A DNA stretch of 64,000 nucleotides from contig CAUYUJ010014267.1 in assembly GCA_963575745.1 (NCBI GenBank), positions 257,488-321,487 on the forward strand, given 5' to 3'. The stretch comes from Prorocentrum cordatum. Lineage: Eukaryota > Sar > Dinophyceae > Prorocentrales > Prorocentraceae. Below the pieces are notes generated by a model. That model searched no databases and had not been told where the DNA came from. It saw nothing but the letters and a program-made list of their open reading frames with translations. Below are positions 46,901 through 56,400 of the stretch, in pieces (the first letter of the stretch is position 1; each line of letters opens with the position of its first letter). A program made the position numbers and the translations under genes.

Positions 46901-49900
46901 CTCCTGAAGCTAGACGCCGAGCGCAGACCCGACACCAGCCAGGAGCCCAGTCAACCTGTGGCCCCCCCTGGGCTGGACGCAGCAGCGAGTGCTCCACCCC
47001 TACCGCCGCCGGCCACCCCGCCTGGCGTGCGTGTACCGGGAGCCACGCGCCTTTCCCCCCCGGGCTTGATGCCCGGCCTCGTCCCGAACCTCGGGCAGAT
47101 GTTCACCAACCGGAGCGCCTACGGGCATGGAGGACTGGTCAAAACCCCCGGGCAACCTGATCGTAGGCATGCCGCGGGGGCTGGGGAGGGCGAACCCTCG
47201 GCCGCCTTCACCACCTACGCACAGGTCCTCCAGAACGGCCAAGGGCAGCAACATCTGGACAATATGCGGCTGCTGCAGGCGGTGGACAGCCTCCGCAGGT
47301 CCGGCGAGGAGGAGAAGGTGGCGCAGCGGGGCACCCTCGGTGCCATCGGGCGTGCCGAAGAGCTGGACGTGTACCTGGCACGGGGCTGCGACACCCTCGA
47401 CGTGGAGGTCTGCGGCACTTTGACCGGGCGGGGGCTGTTCCATGGCCTCAAGCGCGCCTGCGAGAACGCGAAGCACGCAATGCAGGCAGTGAGCTGGCCA
47501 ACGACGGTGACGAACAGGATGGCGCACGGCATTGCCGCCTTCTGTTGGGGAGGACGGGACCGCAAGGATCTAGCCGAGTGGTCGATCTCAGTGGCTGACT
47601 TTCCCCACTGCAAAGCGGAGGTGTTCGACGCCTACACCATGCCCACCACGTGCAAGCTCGAACCGCGCCCCCGGCATCCAGTCGTCTTCTCCCAGTGGGT
47701 AAGGCAGGCCGAGAACGCCATCACCGTTTTCGGGCTGGTCTACGGACGTATGCACGAGCCAGAGAGGCGCCGGGCCCTGGAGACCCTGCGCCTCGCCTAC
47801 GAGGAGGACGACGTGGCCTTCCCCGCGGATTACGTGCACAGCCTTTGGGAAGAGCTTGCCGCCACCTGGTGCGAGCAACTTCGGGAGAAGCGGAGGGAGG
47901 TACGTCGCATCCTGGACCTCACCAGCCCGCGCCGAGAAGACATCAAAACCATCGCCCTCCTTCCTACGGGGCCGACCGGAAGTGCGTGGCTGACATTCCC
48001 GAACGTATACGACCTCGATGCGCCGGACGGGTACTACCAGGTGGTATGTGTCCCACGCCAGGCCCGGCGGCTGCAGAGATTCCTTCACCAGAATCTCCAT
48101 GCTGGCCCCTCGAGGACCCCCAAGGCCGGGAAAGCCGACGAACATGCCCCGGCCGATCAAGAGGCCTCCGCAGGAGCTGGGCCAGGCACAGGAAAGGCAG
48201 GGGCCGCCGTCAAGAAGGCTGCTGCCAAGAAGCGGCCCGCCGCCCGGGCCTACCCAGCGGGCAAGGCGCTGACCTCCAGCGAGATCGGGCGCTCAGTCAA
48301 GCACGCCCCTCGGGACAAGAACGGGAAGGTCATTTGCTGGGATGCCTGTACCTGGGCCGGCTGCCCCAAGGCGGCGGGGACCTGCGCCCACTCCCACGAG
48401 GCCATGAGAGGGCTTGGCAGCCTCGACTGGACCGCGCAGGCGCAGCTCATCAGGCGCGGCGGCCTGAGGTCGGGAGCGAAGGTCGACCCCGCTTCGGTCG
48501 ACGGGCGAGTAGCTCAGCTCCGAGCCCAGGCCAAGGCCGAAGCGGACAGCAAAAGGGCTGGCGGAAGTGCCGGAGAGGGCCCCGGGGCAGCTTCGGGAGG
48601 CAGCCGAGCGGGAGGCTCGCCGGCTGTCTGGCCCCCCCCTGCCGCCTTCGACGAGATCCAGACCACCGCCCTCGAGGAGGAGCTCAGACAGGCAGTTCAG
48701 GGCCCTGAGGAGGACTGGCTGCTGGATGCCCACGCCCACGCGCCCGCGGTGGAGGGCACTGGCGAAACGACGCACCCAGCCGCCCTCGAGAGATGGAACA
48801 TCATCGAGAAGATCTTAGAAGACGGGACCCTCGCAACCCTGGGCGACATCAGTGACTACCTGCACTCCCACGTCCTGGCCAGGCTCGCACGCGCCAGCTC
48901 AGAGGGCAGCTCCTTGAGCCTGGAGGAGATCCTGCTGGAGGCAACCCGTGACGGGGGGCCGACCCTCGCCGAGGAAGCAGGACGAGCCCTCGACAAATTA
49001 GGGTCGAAGGCGGGGAGGAGCAGCATGCAAGACCTCAGCATCGGAGGTGCCGCCTGGGACGAAGACGTTGGGGTGGGCCGCGGGAAGCTCACGGTGCAGG
49101 ACCAAGAATGGGACTACCTCGACTTCCAGGACGAGCTCCAACCTGATGAAGAGATGCGCACCCGACTCGGCCTCAAGGAGGGTGACGCAGAGCTCAGACA
49201 GCGCCTGGTGCTCCACATCGCAGCCGCCCTGCTTTGGGAAGACAAGGAGCCTGACGCGCCGGCCGTCAAGGCCCTGGCTGCTCAGCTCCGCCGAGAGTTG
49301 TGGGATGGTGCCACTACTGCCTCCGCCGCGCTGGGGGATGCACCCCCTTTCGTCTCACCGCGTGAAGCCGAGCTCAGGATGCACTGCCACGACGTCCAGC
49401 ACCCGCGCCATGACAAGGACTTCAGGTGTATCGCGGTCTTCCCACTGAGTGCCCTCAACACGACCACCGTCAGGGTCTGGAGGATCAACCACTGGAACCA
49501 GCTCGAGATCGACTCCGTCCTGCCGACGCAGACCAGCGAGAGGGAGGTCCATGTCATGATCCACCGGGGCCACATGAGAGCGCTCCGGCCGCCGGCCATC
49601 GGCAGCCAGGGATCCAACAGGCGGGGCCGGGCCTTTGGGGAGATCCTCAAGACCTGGACACTCGCTGGGAAGCCCGTCCGCGAGCTGCTCACGGTGGGCC
49701 GGGAGATGTACCTGGAGTCGGGGGAAGTTGCGGGGCCCGTGATACCCAGCCGGCCGCCTCCCTGCATGCACTGCAAGCGTATGCAGCAGGCTAAGCTCCC
49801 GACACGTGAAGGCGCCGTCGGGAACCAGGAGCTCGAGGAGGAGGACTTCTCCGGCCTCGCGCCCCTCCTGCGCAGGCCAGCCTTCGCGTGGGGCATCCGC

Positions 49901-52900
49901 GCCCGCGAGATCTTCGCAGGCACTGGGAACTGGACAAAGGCGATGCGAGACGCTGGACTCCAGACAGCCCCGTCCGTCGAGTACTTCCAGGATCCCTTGG
50001 CCCAGGCCGGGCCACAGGATGAGCACAACATCCTCGACCCCCAGGTGCGAGAACGGCTCCTTCTCGACGCTGGAGCCGCGCCGGGGCCCGATGAGGCGAA
50101 TGTCTACCAGCTGGCTCCACCATGTACGACCCATTCGGCTTGGTGCCTCAAGAACGGCGGGACTCGCACGTTCGAGCACCCGGGCGGCGACGGGACAGTC
50201 CAGGCGGAGATCGAGAGCAACATCATGACAGACTTCGCCGCCGACCTCTGCGAGCGCCTCGACGCCAACGATCGGGAGTGGATGCTCGAGAACACGGCCA
50301 GCGACGGGCGCTACCCGAAGATTTGGGACCGGGCCAGGATCAAGCAGCTGCAGAAGCGCACAGGGGCAATAATCATCTCTGTCGCCATGTGCGAGTGGGG
50401 ACTAGGGCCCCCAGAGGAGCCCGCGAAGCGGCACCGCAAGCTGACGTTCTCGATGGTCTCGAAGGGCCTCTACCCCTGGGCGCTCTCTCTGGCGAGGCGC
50501 TGCACCAATCAACACGAGCACGTTGCCCTGGAAGGGCCTCTCCCATACGACCTGACCCAGACCCAGATCGACCACTACAACTCCTCCGGGCCCATGCTCA
50601 GCCCGTCTGAGCAGAAGGACATCCTGAGCCTGACCAATCGGCTGGCCCTCGCGGGCGCGCATGCCCAAGGTCTCGCCGTGGACGCCAAAGCCATGGAGAC
50701 TCCGCAGCTCGGACCCGAGCTGCTGCGCCCTCTGAACGACCTCGCTGGCAAGCTGGGGCCCGAGAACTTCCACTGGAGCCGCGTCGAACCACGCACCGGG
50801 AAGGCCTTCGAGGACCTCCCAGAGGGCACCATGGCCCTGTACTACGGGCGCGACCAGGCCAACAATTTCGCGGCCAAGATCTCACACCGGTCCCCCCCAC
50901 ACCTGCACGGTGGAGGACGCATCCCCAGCGGGGCCCCCCCTCTGGCCAAGGCCCTGCGGGAGGAGTTGAGCACCCTCGGCTTCCAGGTCGGTCAACGTGG
51001 ACTCCGACGCACACGCTACGCCGGCCAGTACCCGACGAAGCTGCGCGCTGCCTGGGCCGAGGTCGTCAAGGCTGCGGGGGCGGGGACCCCCCCTGCGAAG
51101 CTCCTGAAGAAGCTCGAGCCCATCGTCACGACGAGGGCCGGGGACAAGATGGCGGCGGGGGCCGGCGACAAGGTTCACCCGGCGGACCCCCCCCCTCTTT
51201 TTCGCCTCCAGGACGTGCCAGTCATGGAGAAAGAGGCGGAGGAAGACCATCCAGCAGGGCCCAAGGGATGGCAGTGCGCGAACAGGGGCAAGAAGAGGGG
51301 AGGGTGGAAGCGCAACAAAGCGAGGAAGAGAGACCCCGACCGAGGAGCGCCGCCACCAGGCCCTGGAGGAGACGGTGGAGGCGACGAACCTGGGGGAGAC
51401 GAAGGAGAAGAGGAGGAGGAAGAGGAGGAGAAGGAACCACCCAGGAGGGTCAAGAAGTCCAGGCAAGCCGAGCAGCAAGCTGACGAGCCAGTCAAGGTGC
51501 TTCTCCCGCAGCGAGGGGACCGATGGGCACCAATCCCCGGGGCCCCCATGTACACGCACGAGCTCCAGAGCGTCCTTATGACCTGCAGGTGGCTGCGCGA
51601 CGACGTCCTTAGCCCCGAGGAGCTTCGCCTGTTCGCCTACGCCGACGAAGGAGACACCGCAGGAGCAGAAGGACCGCCTCTGGAAGGCGATGATCGAGTC
51701 GAACCCGGGGAACGCCTCATCCTTTGGATCGGGAGAGAAGAGATCGGGAACTGGGCGACCTGGGCACCACGCTGGATCAAGAAGGCTATGGACGAGGAGC
51801 GCGAGGAAGCGCCGTGGCACCACAATGAGGCCACCCCCGCTTCCCACCGCAGCGTCACGCTGAGGATCGCCGACCGAGCCAGCTCCCAGGGCTTTGGCAG
51901 CCCGGAGCTTGGCGTCGCCTGGAATAGGCGGACTCCCCCGCCACACTCGGGAGGAAAGCGTTTCCAGCTGGCCGCTGCTCAGGCCCTCCAGAGGCAGAGC
52001 CGCGAGGCCCCCGCCGGGGGATCCAGCAGCGGCGGCAGCTCAGCCGACAGCATAAAGCTGGAGAGCATAAGGGGGAAGCTCGAAGCCGCCAGAGCCGCCG
52101 AGGTGGGTGTCTTGGAGGAGGAGGAGAAGCGCATCAAGGAGCTGCAGATACAACTGGCAGAGGCAAAGGAACGCCGCCGGGCCCGTCGTGCGAGGGATGC
52201 CGGCAAGCGCGAGGCGGAGCAGGCGCGAGCCGGGCATCCCCGCCGGGCCAGCTCGGAGCCCCCCAGCGGGCAGAGCGCGGCTACCCCGCTCGACCCAGCC
52301 TGGGAGGACGAGACCCCCCTGCCCTCGGCCATCCTGGACGGGGAGAACAAGTGCCACGAAGCGGAGTGCATCCTGAACAACCTGCTCGGGGTCCCGGCCA
52401 GCGATCCCACAGGACCAGATCGGAGGAGGAAAGCCCACGAACTCCTGATCGAGGGCATCAGCTCCATGTTTGAGGATCTGCCGCGGAGCTGGACCGGTAC
52501 CCCCTACGAGGAGCAGGGCGAGATCGCGAGCGAGTACGTCGACATCCTCGAAAGGCTGACCCGCAAGATGGTGAAAGCAGGGGAGCTGGACGACATCCCC
52601 GCGAAGAAGCGCCAAAGGATAGTGCACGAGAAGGCGGAGGAGGAACCTCCGAGCGACGACGCGGACTCCGTCGAGAGCTCGGAGAGCGAGGCAGTGGAGA
52701 AGCCGTACGCGAGGACCAAGGAGGGACCAGCCCCACCTATCCCAGAGGACCCAGATCCTCTGAGCCTCTGGCCTGGGCAAGAAGAAGCAGCCAGGCAGAA
52801 CAGGGGGGAGCCCTTTCAGAGCTCCCCTGGGGCGAGCGGCAGCGGAGGCCCTGCCCCCGCCGCGGGCGCGAGGCCCCCGCCGGGCGCACCACCGCCGCCA

Positions 52901-53464
52901 GAGGCCCTCGAGGCCCCCTCAGACCCAACCCGACATCAGAAGGGCAGACCCCCCACCACGATCCCCCAGAAGGCAGCACCTACGAGGCGAAGCCGCTCAG
53001 CAGAGACGGTCGTGGAAGCAGCCAGGCGGGCCGCAGGTAGGTCGACGACCTCCGGCGGACGCCGGCAGCGCAGGAACGCCCGAGGAGGCGCCCAGGCCCA
53101 GGCCCAGGCCAAGATCGTTGGGTGCCCAGCTGCGGGCCACCTCCAGGGAGCGGCCCTCGCAGCCCAGGCCTCGCCAGGACGAGCCAGCAGGGCCACTCGT
53201 GCCCCCGGCCCACACAGTCCAGCCGTTGCTGAGGCCGCCGGGATGGCGCCCGCCCCTCCCAGGTCAGATCTGCAGGCCGCCAGGCATGCCGCCGATGATG
53301 CCACCACCATGGCCGTCTCCCCCGCGGGGAGGCCGCTGCGGGGGGCCCCCATTGGGGGAGGCGCCGGCGGCCCCAAGCGGAGGGAAGGCGCAGGAGGAGG
53401 CGCGCTTACGTCAAGTGGTGCGCGGACCACCCCACCTTCCAGCCCGAGAAGGTGCCAGAAGTAG
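43973..53464 (+). CDS. Retroelement ORF1: giant Gag-like protein with C5-methyltransferase-like domain
   Basis: 3163 residues from the first in-frame ATG; the frame is open further upstream into A1 but has no ATG there. Visible parts: hydrophobic helices at ~194-212, ~215-233 and ~406-423, the last followed by seven arginines or lysines; a Cys/His cluster at ~517-558; a helical, capsid-like region at ~1137-1320; a CCCH-like finger with C1455, C1459, C1464, C1471 and H1473 or H1475. A cytosine-C5-methyltransferase-like domain spans ~1979-2170, with motif I (EIFAGTGNW, 1979-), motif IV (LAPPCTTHS, Cys2051) and motif VI (MLENT, Glu2106). An acidic and basic stretch covers ~2480-2500, a coiled coil ~2710-2755, and the C-terminus is rich in Pro, Ala and Gly. 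Methyltransferase motifs IX and X are absent here but appear in ORF2. Assignment as Gag rests on position and the zinc finger; the membrane helices are unusual for Gag. Confidence 0.85.
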   Translation: MAARRPALAGSARGLIALAAGATAHDWRGPLSTAVARAGWGRPAVAHEVPFGYTVPYYDDSEYGMEIDEHEEEGGAAGSPQASPDSGPPEAPPPPPTHAAGGVDNGSHPTDDPRGEESWVGGWGVWALGWRPLREGTWAWRLSGMGGVAYEKLDSLGSAFSTHAETGWLTKDGGWFFYALEKLGLTVFGAAWPAVAWTFIFLAFLAVLAFLTHICRTLLAPCAAALWLIGLLARCFKRRRREPGDAAAERYLPPAPPALTQIHWMGPETGPATTTEYYSKKVKGRGTGRRPNDVLVKIDDHVARLKIDLAEPKRIDRRGLWIDYLSVKGASSRALRQKLETLEGRSIHLCRNMACRDQPGEVHCKECAALDSEAIVDIGSHAKFTSCRGIFLLWRTFADLGRGTWKTIVFIYCILSCGCSVCCRRRRRRKTGAAEPGVAGSIAEVLDQESESEVEAEEKPCEAVRVGIVLRGGARPLAPDGCRDAAEAEPTTLLFEDGQASDLPPPSDGRNSFAHLCAHHAQVYRAPRYRDKCSQVTCYRQAVGNAEGVPLCLLHLGGEASRAVQAAAAAQGHGFFSSPGLRRRAVRSRSPRAREQGAPAAATPPADGVRGPESHRGHAASGLPPRDASASPRGPPAGVRFEASPSPKVPLPRGASPAPDEEAEQGDHLVLRVRVHWAAGPQWVVFLGRSRPGGGLTGDGSMTVVDVEEPRCKDRSAEGQENICFTLKNAGIEYAPVASDQGKLPAGYLEELLHHPPLGAEKMGIGVHGAVVSNAMWEKLRPWNGVPVGGKPKRISRPQWAQLRARGDLLVYRHPAGIPGDAQGVPQPVSDEMDAQLKKHWARLDRSSSPKPPFGVGWGLGEEDDRAPSAPRRSSRSPAGKAHEEESTGEAMLGLYLAAHEEGSDDASALQSVAAGHDEDVTVVLEHLIKHTQRLMRSSGVDERAKYQAHIDRWEKTLERVRAEKDEGVNPPLANSLLKLDAERRPDTSQEPSQPVAPPGLDAAASAPPLPPPATPPGVRVPGATRLSPPGLMPGLVPNLGQMFTNRSAYGHGGLVKTPGQPDRRHAAGAGEGEPSAAFTTYAQVLQNGQGQQHLDNMRLLQAVDSLRRSGEEEKVAQRGTLGAIGRAEELDVYLARGCDTLDVEVCGTLTGRGLFHGLKRACENAKHAMQAVSWPTTVTNRMAHGIAAFCWGGRDRKDLAEWSISVADFPHCKAEVFDAYTMPTTCKLEPRPRHPVVFSQWVRQAENAITVFGLVYGRMHEPERRRALETLRLAYEEDDVAFPADYVHSLWEELAATWCEQLREKRREVRRILDLTSPRREDIKTIALLPTGPTGSAWLTFPNVYDLDAPDGYYQVVCVPRQARRLQRFLHQNLHAGPSRTPKAGKADEHAPADQEASAGAGPGTGKAGAAVKKAAAKKRPAARAYPAGKALTSSEIGRSVKHAPRDKNGKVICWDACTWAGCPKAAGTCAHSHEAMRGLGSLDWTAQAQLIRRGGLRSGAKVDPASVDGRVAQLRAQAKAEADSKRAGGSAGEGPGAASGGSRAGGSPAVWPPPAAFDEIQTTALEEELRQAVQGPEEDWLLDAHAHAPAVEGTGETTHPAALERWNIIEKILEDGTLATLGDISDYLHSHVLARLARASSEGSSLSLEEILLEATRDGGPTLAEEAGRALDKLGSKAGRSSMQDLSIGGAAWDEDVGVGRGKLTVQDQEWDYLDFQDELQPDEEMRTRLGLKEGDAELRQRLVLHIAAALLWEDKEPDAPAVKALAAQLRRELWDGATTASAALGDAPPFVSPREAELRMHCHDVQHPRHDKDFRCIAVFPLSALNTTTVRVWRINHWNQLEIDSVLPTQTSEREVHVMIHRGHMRALRPPAIGSQGSNRRGRAFGEILKTWTLAGKPVRELLTVGREMYLESGEVAGPVIPSRPPPCMHCKRMQQAKLPTREGAVGNQELEEEDFSGLAPLLRRPAFAWGIRAREIFAGTGNWTKAMRDAGLQTAPSVEYFQDPLAQAGPQDEHNILDPQVRERLLLDAGAAPGPDEANVYQLAPPCTTHSAWCLKNGGTRTFEHPGGDGTVQAEIESNIMTDFAADLCERLDANDREWMLENTASDGRYPKIWDRARIKQLQKRTGAIIISVAMCEWGLGPPEEPAKRHRKLTFSMVSKGLYPWALSLARRCTNQHEHVALEGPLPYDLTQTQIDHYNSSGPMLSPSEQKDILSLTNRLALAGAHAQGLAVDAKAMETPQLGPELLRPLNDLAGKLGPENFHWSRVEPRTGKAFEDLPEGTMALYYGRDQANNFAAKISHRSPPHLHGGGRIPSGAPPLAKALREELSTLGFQVGQRGLRRTRYAGQYPTKLRAAWAEVVKAAGAGTPPAKLLKKLEPIVTTRAGDKMAAGAGDKVHPADPPPLFRLQDVPVMEKEAEEDHPAGPKGWQCANRGKKRGGWKRNKARKRDPDRGAPPPGPGGDGGGDEPGGDEGEEEEEEEEKEPPRRVKKSRQAEQQADEPVKVLLPQRGDRWAPIPGAPMYTHELQSVLMTCRWLRDDVLSPEELRLFAYADEGDTAGAEGPPLEGDDRVEPGERLILWIGREEIGNWATWAPRWIKKAMDEEREEAPWHHNEATPASHRSVTLRIADRASSQGFGSPELGVAWNRRTPPPHSGGKRFQLAAAQALQRQSREAPAGGSSSGGSSADSIKLESIRGKLEAARAAEVGVLEEEEKRIKELQIQLAEAKERRRARRARDAGKREAEQARAGHPRRASSEPPSGQSAATPLDPAWEDETPLPSAILDGENKCHEAECILNNLLGVPASDPTGPDRRRKAHELLIEGISSMFEDLPRSWTGTPYEEQGEIASEYVDILERLTRKMVKAGELDDIPAKKRQRIVHEKAEEEPPSDDADSVESSESEAVEKPYARTKEGPAPPIPEDPDPLSLWPGQEEAARQNRGEPFQSSPGASGSGGPAPAAGARPPPGAPPPPEALEAPSDPTRHQKGRPPTTIPQKAAPTRRSRSAETVVEAARRAAGRSTTSGGRRQRRNARGGAQAQAQAKIVGCPAAGHLQGAALAAQASPGRASRATRAPGPHSPAVAEAAGMAPAPPRSDLQAARHAADDATTMAVSPAGRPLRGAPIGGGAGGPKRREGAGGGALTSSGARTTPPSSPRRCQK

Positions 53465-56400
53465 TGAAGCGGGGCAACTCACTCCTCCGCCTCGCCGGCA
53501 GCATAGAGAGAGCTGCCGAGCTGCTGAAGCAAGCAAGGGAGGAGATCCACGGGAACCCGTTGAGCGGTGTGCTCCAGGAAGACGTGCAGAAGTCCTTGGA
53601 CCCGCATCACGCTGCCTACCTCCGGGCGATGGCCACCGAGGGGGTCCCTGTGCGGCGCACGGAGGAGCGGGCGCGCACGCAGGCCAAGTCGCACTCCTCG
53701 GCGGTGGACCACGCGCTGGAGATGTTCGAGAAAGCCTAGAAGGACAGCCGCTACGGCGTCGTCCTCTGGGCCTCGGACGAGGTCGAGGACGTGCTCACCG
53801 CCTCGGCGTTGGTCGAGTCGCCCAGCGGGAGGGCCCCCAAGATGTTGCCGGATCGGACCATCTCGAAGGAGGGCCGGCCGATCCACGACATGCGCGCGGC
53901 CAACGTCTTCTCCCCGAAGGAGCAGCATCCACCAGCTAAGCAGCCCCTCCACAGGGGGCTTGCTCGGCTCAGCCTCTGGTGGGAGGCAAGGCACCCGGGC
54001 GTTCAACAGGTGGTCGCAAAGCGTGACGTGGCCAGGGCCTTCAAGTGGCACCACCTGGAGCCAGCTGCAGTGCCGGAGTTCGGGACGACGCTCCCGGGCA
54101 AGGAGGTCGGGGTGCCAGGGCGAGTTATCCTGATCCACGGCGTGCTGGTCTTCTCCTGGGCCGGCAGCCCCGGGGAGTACATGGCGTTCGCCTGGGCGGC
54201 CAAGAGCGAGCGCGAGAGGAGGAAGCCGCCGGCGCCCAGGATCAACGATACCGTCAAGTACGCCTCCAAGTGGCTGATGGACGACGGGGTCGTCCTCGAA
54301 CCGCTGGTGGGCCTCCGACCCTGGCTCTCGGCCGAGGAGCTCGACGGGGCCATGGAGCGGGTTTGGGGCCCGGACGCGGTCAACGAGGAGAAGCTGGACG
54401 TCGAGGGGGAATTTGCCGCCGAGCAGCTGATCTGGGGCCTCCACATGAACTTCGACACGAAGGTGGTTAGGCTCCCAGAGCCTAAGTGCATCAAGGCCCA
54501 GTACTTGCTCGCCCTCCCGGAGCTCAGGGGATCAAGGCGGGCCCCCCTGAAGGTCGCACAGGAGCTGCGAGGCTGTGCCCAGTTCTGGGCTTCAGCACAA
54601 CCTGCCCTCCGCCCCGAGCTACCTGCCCTGGACCGGCTCCTGAGCAGCGGGACGAGCTGGGCAGAGCCGAAGGGTACGCCCGAAGAGGTCGAGCTCGCCT
54701 CGGAGGAGTGGGACGCTTCTGTGGGCTTTCTGAGGATGCTTTTCGACGTCCCCGAGGCTTGGAGCACGACGTTCCAGGCCAGCTTCACGCAGGCACTTTC
54801 AGTGCGCGAACGCCTCGCACTGCCGGGAACAGCACGTACCACGAGGTGGACCGGGGGCGATGCCACCACTTCCTCGATTGGCGCCATCGACTGGGGGAGC
54901 GCAACCGCAGGGGGAACCACGCCGACGCCGGAGTACATGGCCGCGGACGCCGGGCCCCTGCTCGAGGCCCTGAGTCAAGCGGTCGGGGGCGAGAGCAGCG
55001 AGGAGGACTGGATCATCGCGGTGGTCGAGCTGTTGGCGGTGGTCGCGTTGGCCACGAAGCAGGGTTCGAAGTGGGAAGGTGAGCTGGTGTTCTACGTCAC
55101 AGACAATCAGAATGTGAAGGCGTGGCTCACCAAGAGAAGCCCCAAGAACGCCCTCGCACGCCACCTGATCCGCTTAGCGGAGAGGATCGAAGCCATGCAC
55201 GGGTGCCGCATCGTCTCCTTCTTTGTTAGGACCTACCAGAACGAAGTGGCCGACTGGCTTACCCGCGAGGAGGTCAAGAAGGTTCACGACACGCTGGCCA
55301 CCTCAGGCTGGAAGCGCCTCGAGCCCCCCGCAGCCTGGGGCCAGATACTGGAGGACGCCAAGGAGCGCCTTCTCAGACTCCCAGGAAAAACGGGTCCCGT
55401 GGCCGAGGCTGCCCTTCGACACCGAGCACTTCAGCGGGGGCATGGGCTGCCGAGACCTCCCCCGCTCCGCGGGAAGTTGGGCAGAGAAGTGGGATGCCTC
55501 ATCAACCCGCGCGCGAAAGCCCTCAAGCGCCTCGGTGGCTCAGAACCCGAGGAGAACCAGAAAGCAGGATGGCTCATGGCGTCGCTGTCTCTGGACCCCA
55601 AGGGCAGAGAGATGGAGGCCTTCCTCGTTGCAGCGACCCGTGAGAGCCCTGAAGTGGTAATCGTGGACGCCCCGACCGGGGTGGATACGACCAGGTTCGA
55701 GAAGGCACTCAAGCAGCTGGGCTACGTGGTCTCGAAATTTGAGGTGGTCTGCACGCACCACGGGGATGCCGCCACGCGGACCAGGCAGGTGCTCACGGGC
55801 GGGCGTCGGAAAGCGGGGGTGGGCCTGGCGTGCATTAACATGCTGCCAGCCTGCTCGCGAGCTGCCGGCGTCAAGCCGCTCTTGGACAAGGGAAAGGACC
55901 ACCTCTGGCTCGACCAGCAGGGCGAGGTGTCGTGGGACCCCCGCATCCAGTCCACCAGCGACCCCCTCCTCCTCAAGCCGGTCGGGCACCTCAAGAGGGA
56001 TGGAGTGAAGCACCTGATCTACAGTGAAGAGGGGCCTGTGAGCACCATCCGCTGGCCAGGGACAGGACCCCAAGGACCCGGAGCGACGCTCCTCCGAGTC
56101 ACTGGGGGAGGCGGGGGCACGGTCCGTGCCCTGACGCCCCAGGAGGCTTGGCGAGCGCAGGGAGGGACCAACGACGAGTGGGCCCACCTGCGGGCCCAGG
56201 GCTCCACGGAGGACGAGCTCTTGAAGGGCGCAGCCAGGGCGCCCCCACCGAGGACCGCGGAGGCGGTGCTGGCCGCGGTGGCGGAGGCACTCGACAGTAC
56301 CAGCACGCAGCGCGCCGGAGTATGCCATGATCCAGAGGAACAGGCCGCGTGGAAGCGCTGGTTCCGCGCCTGGGCACAAGCACCAGATCAGCCCGCGCTA

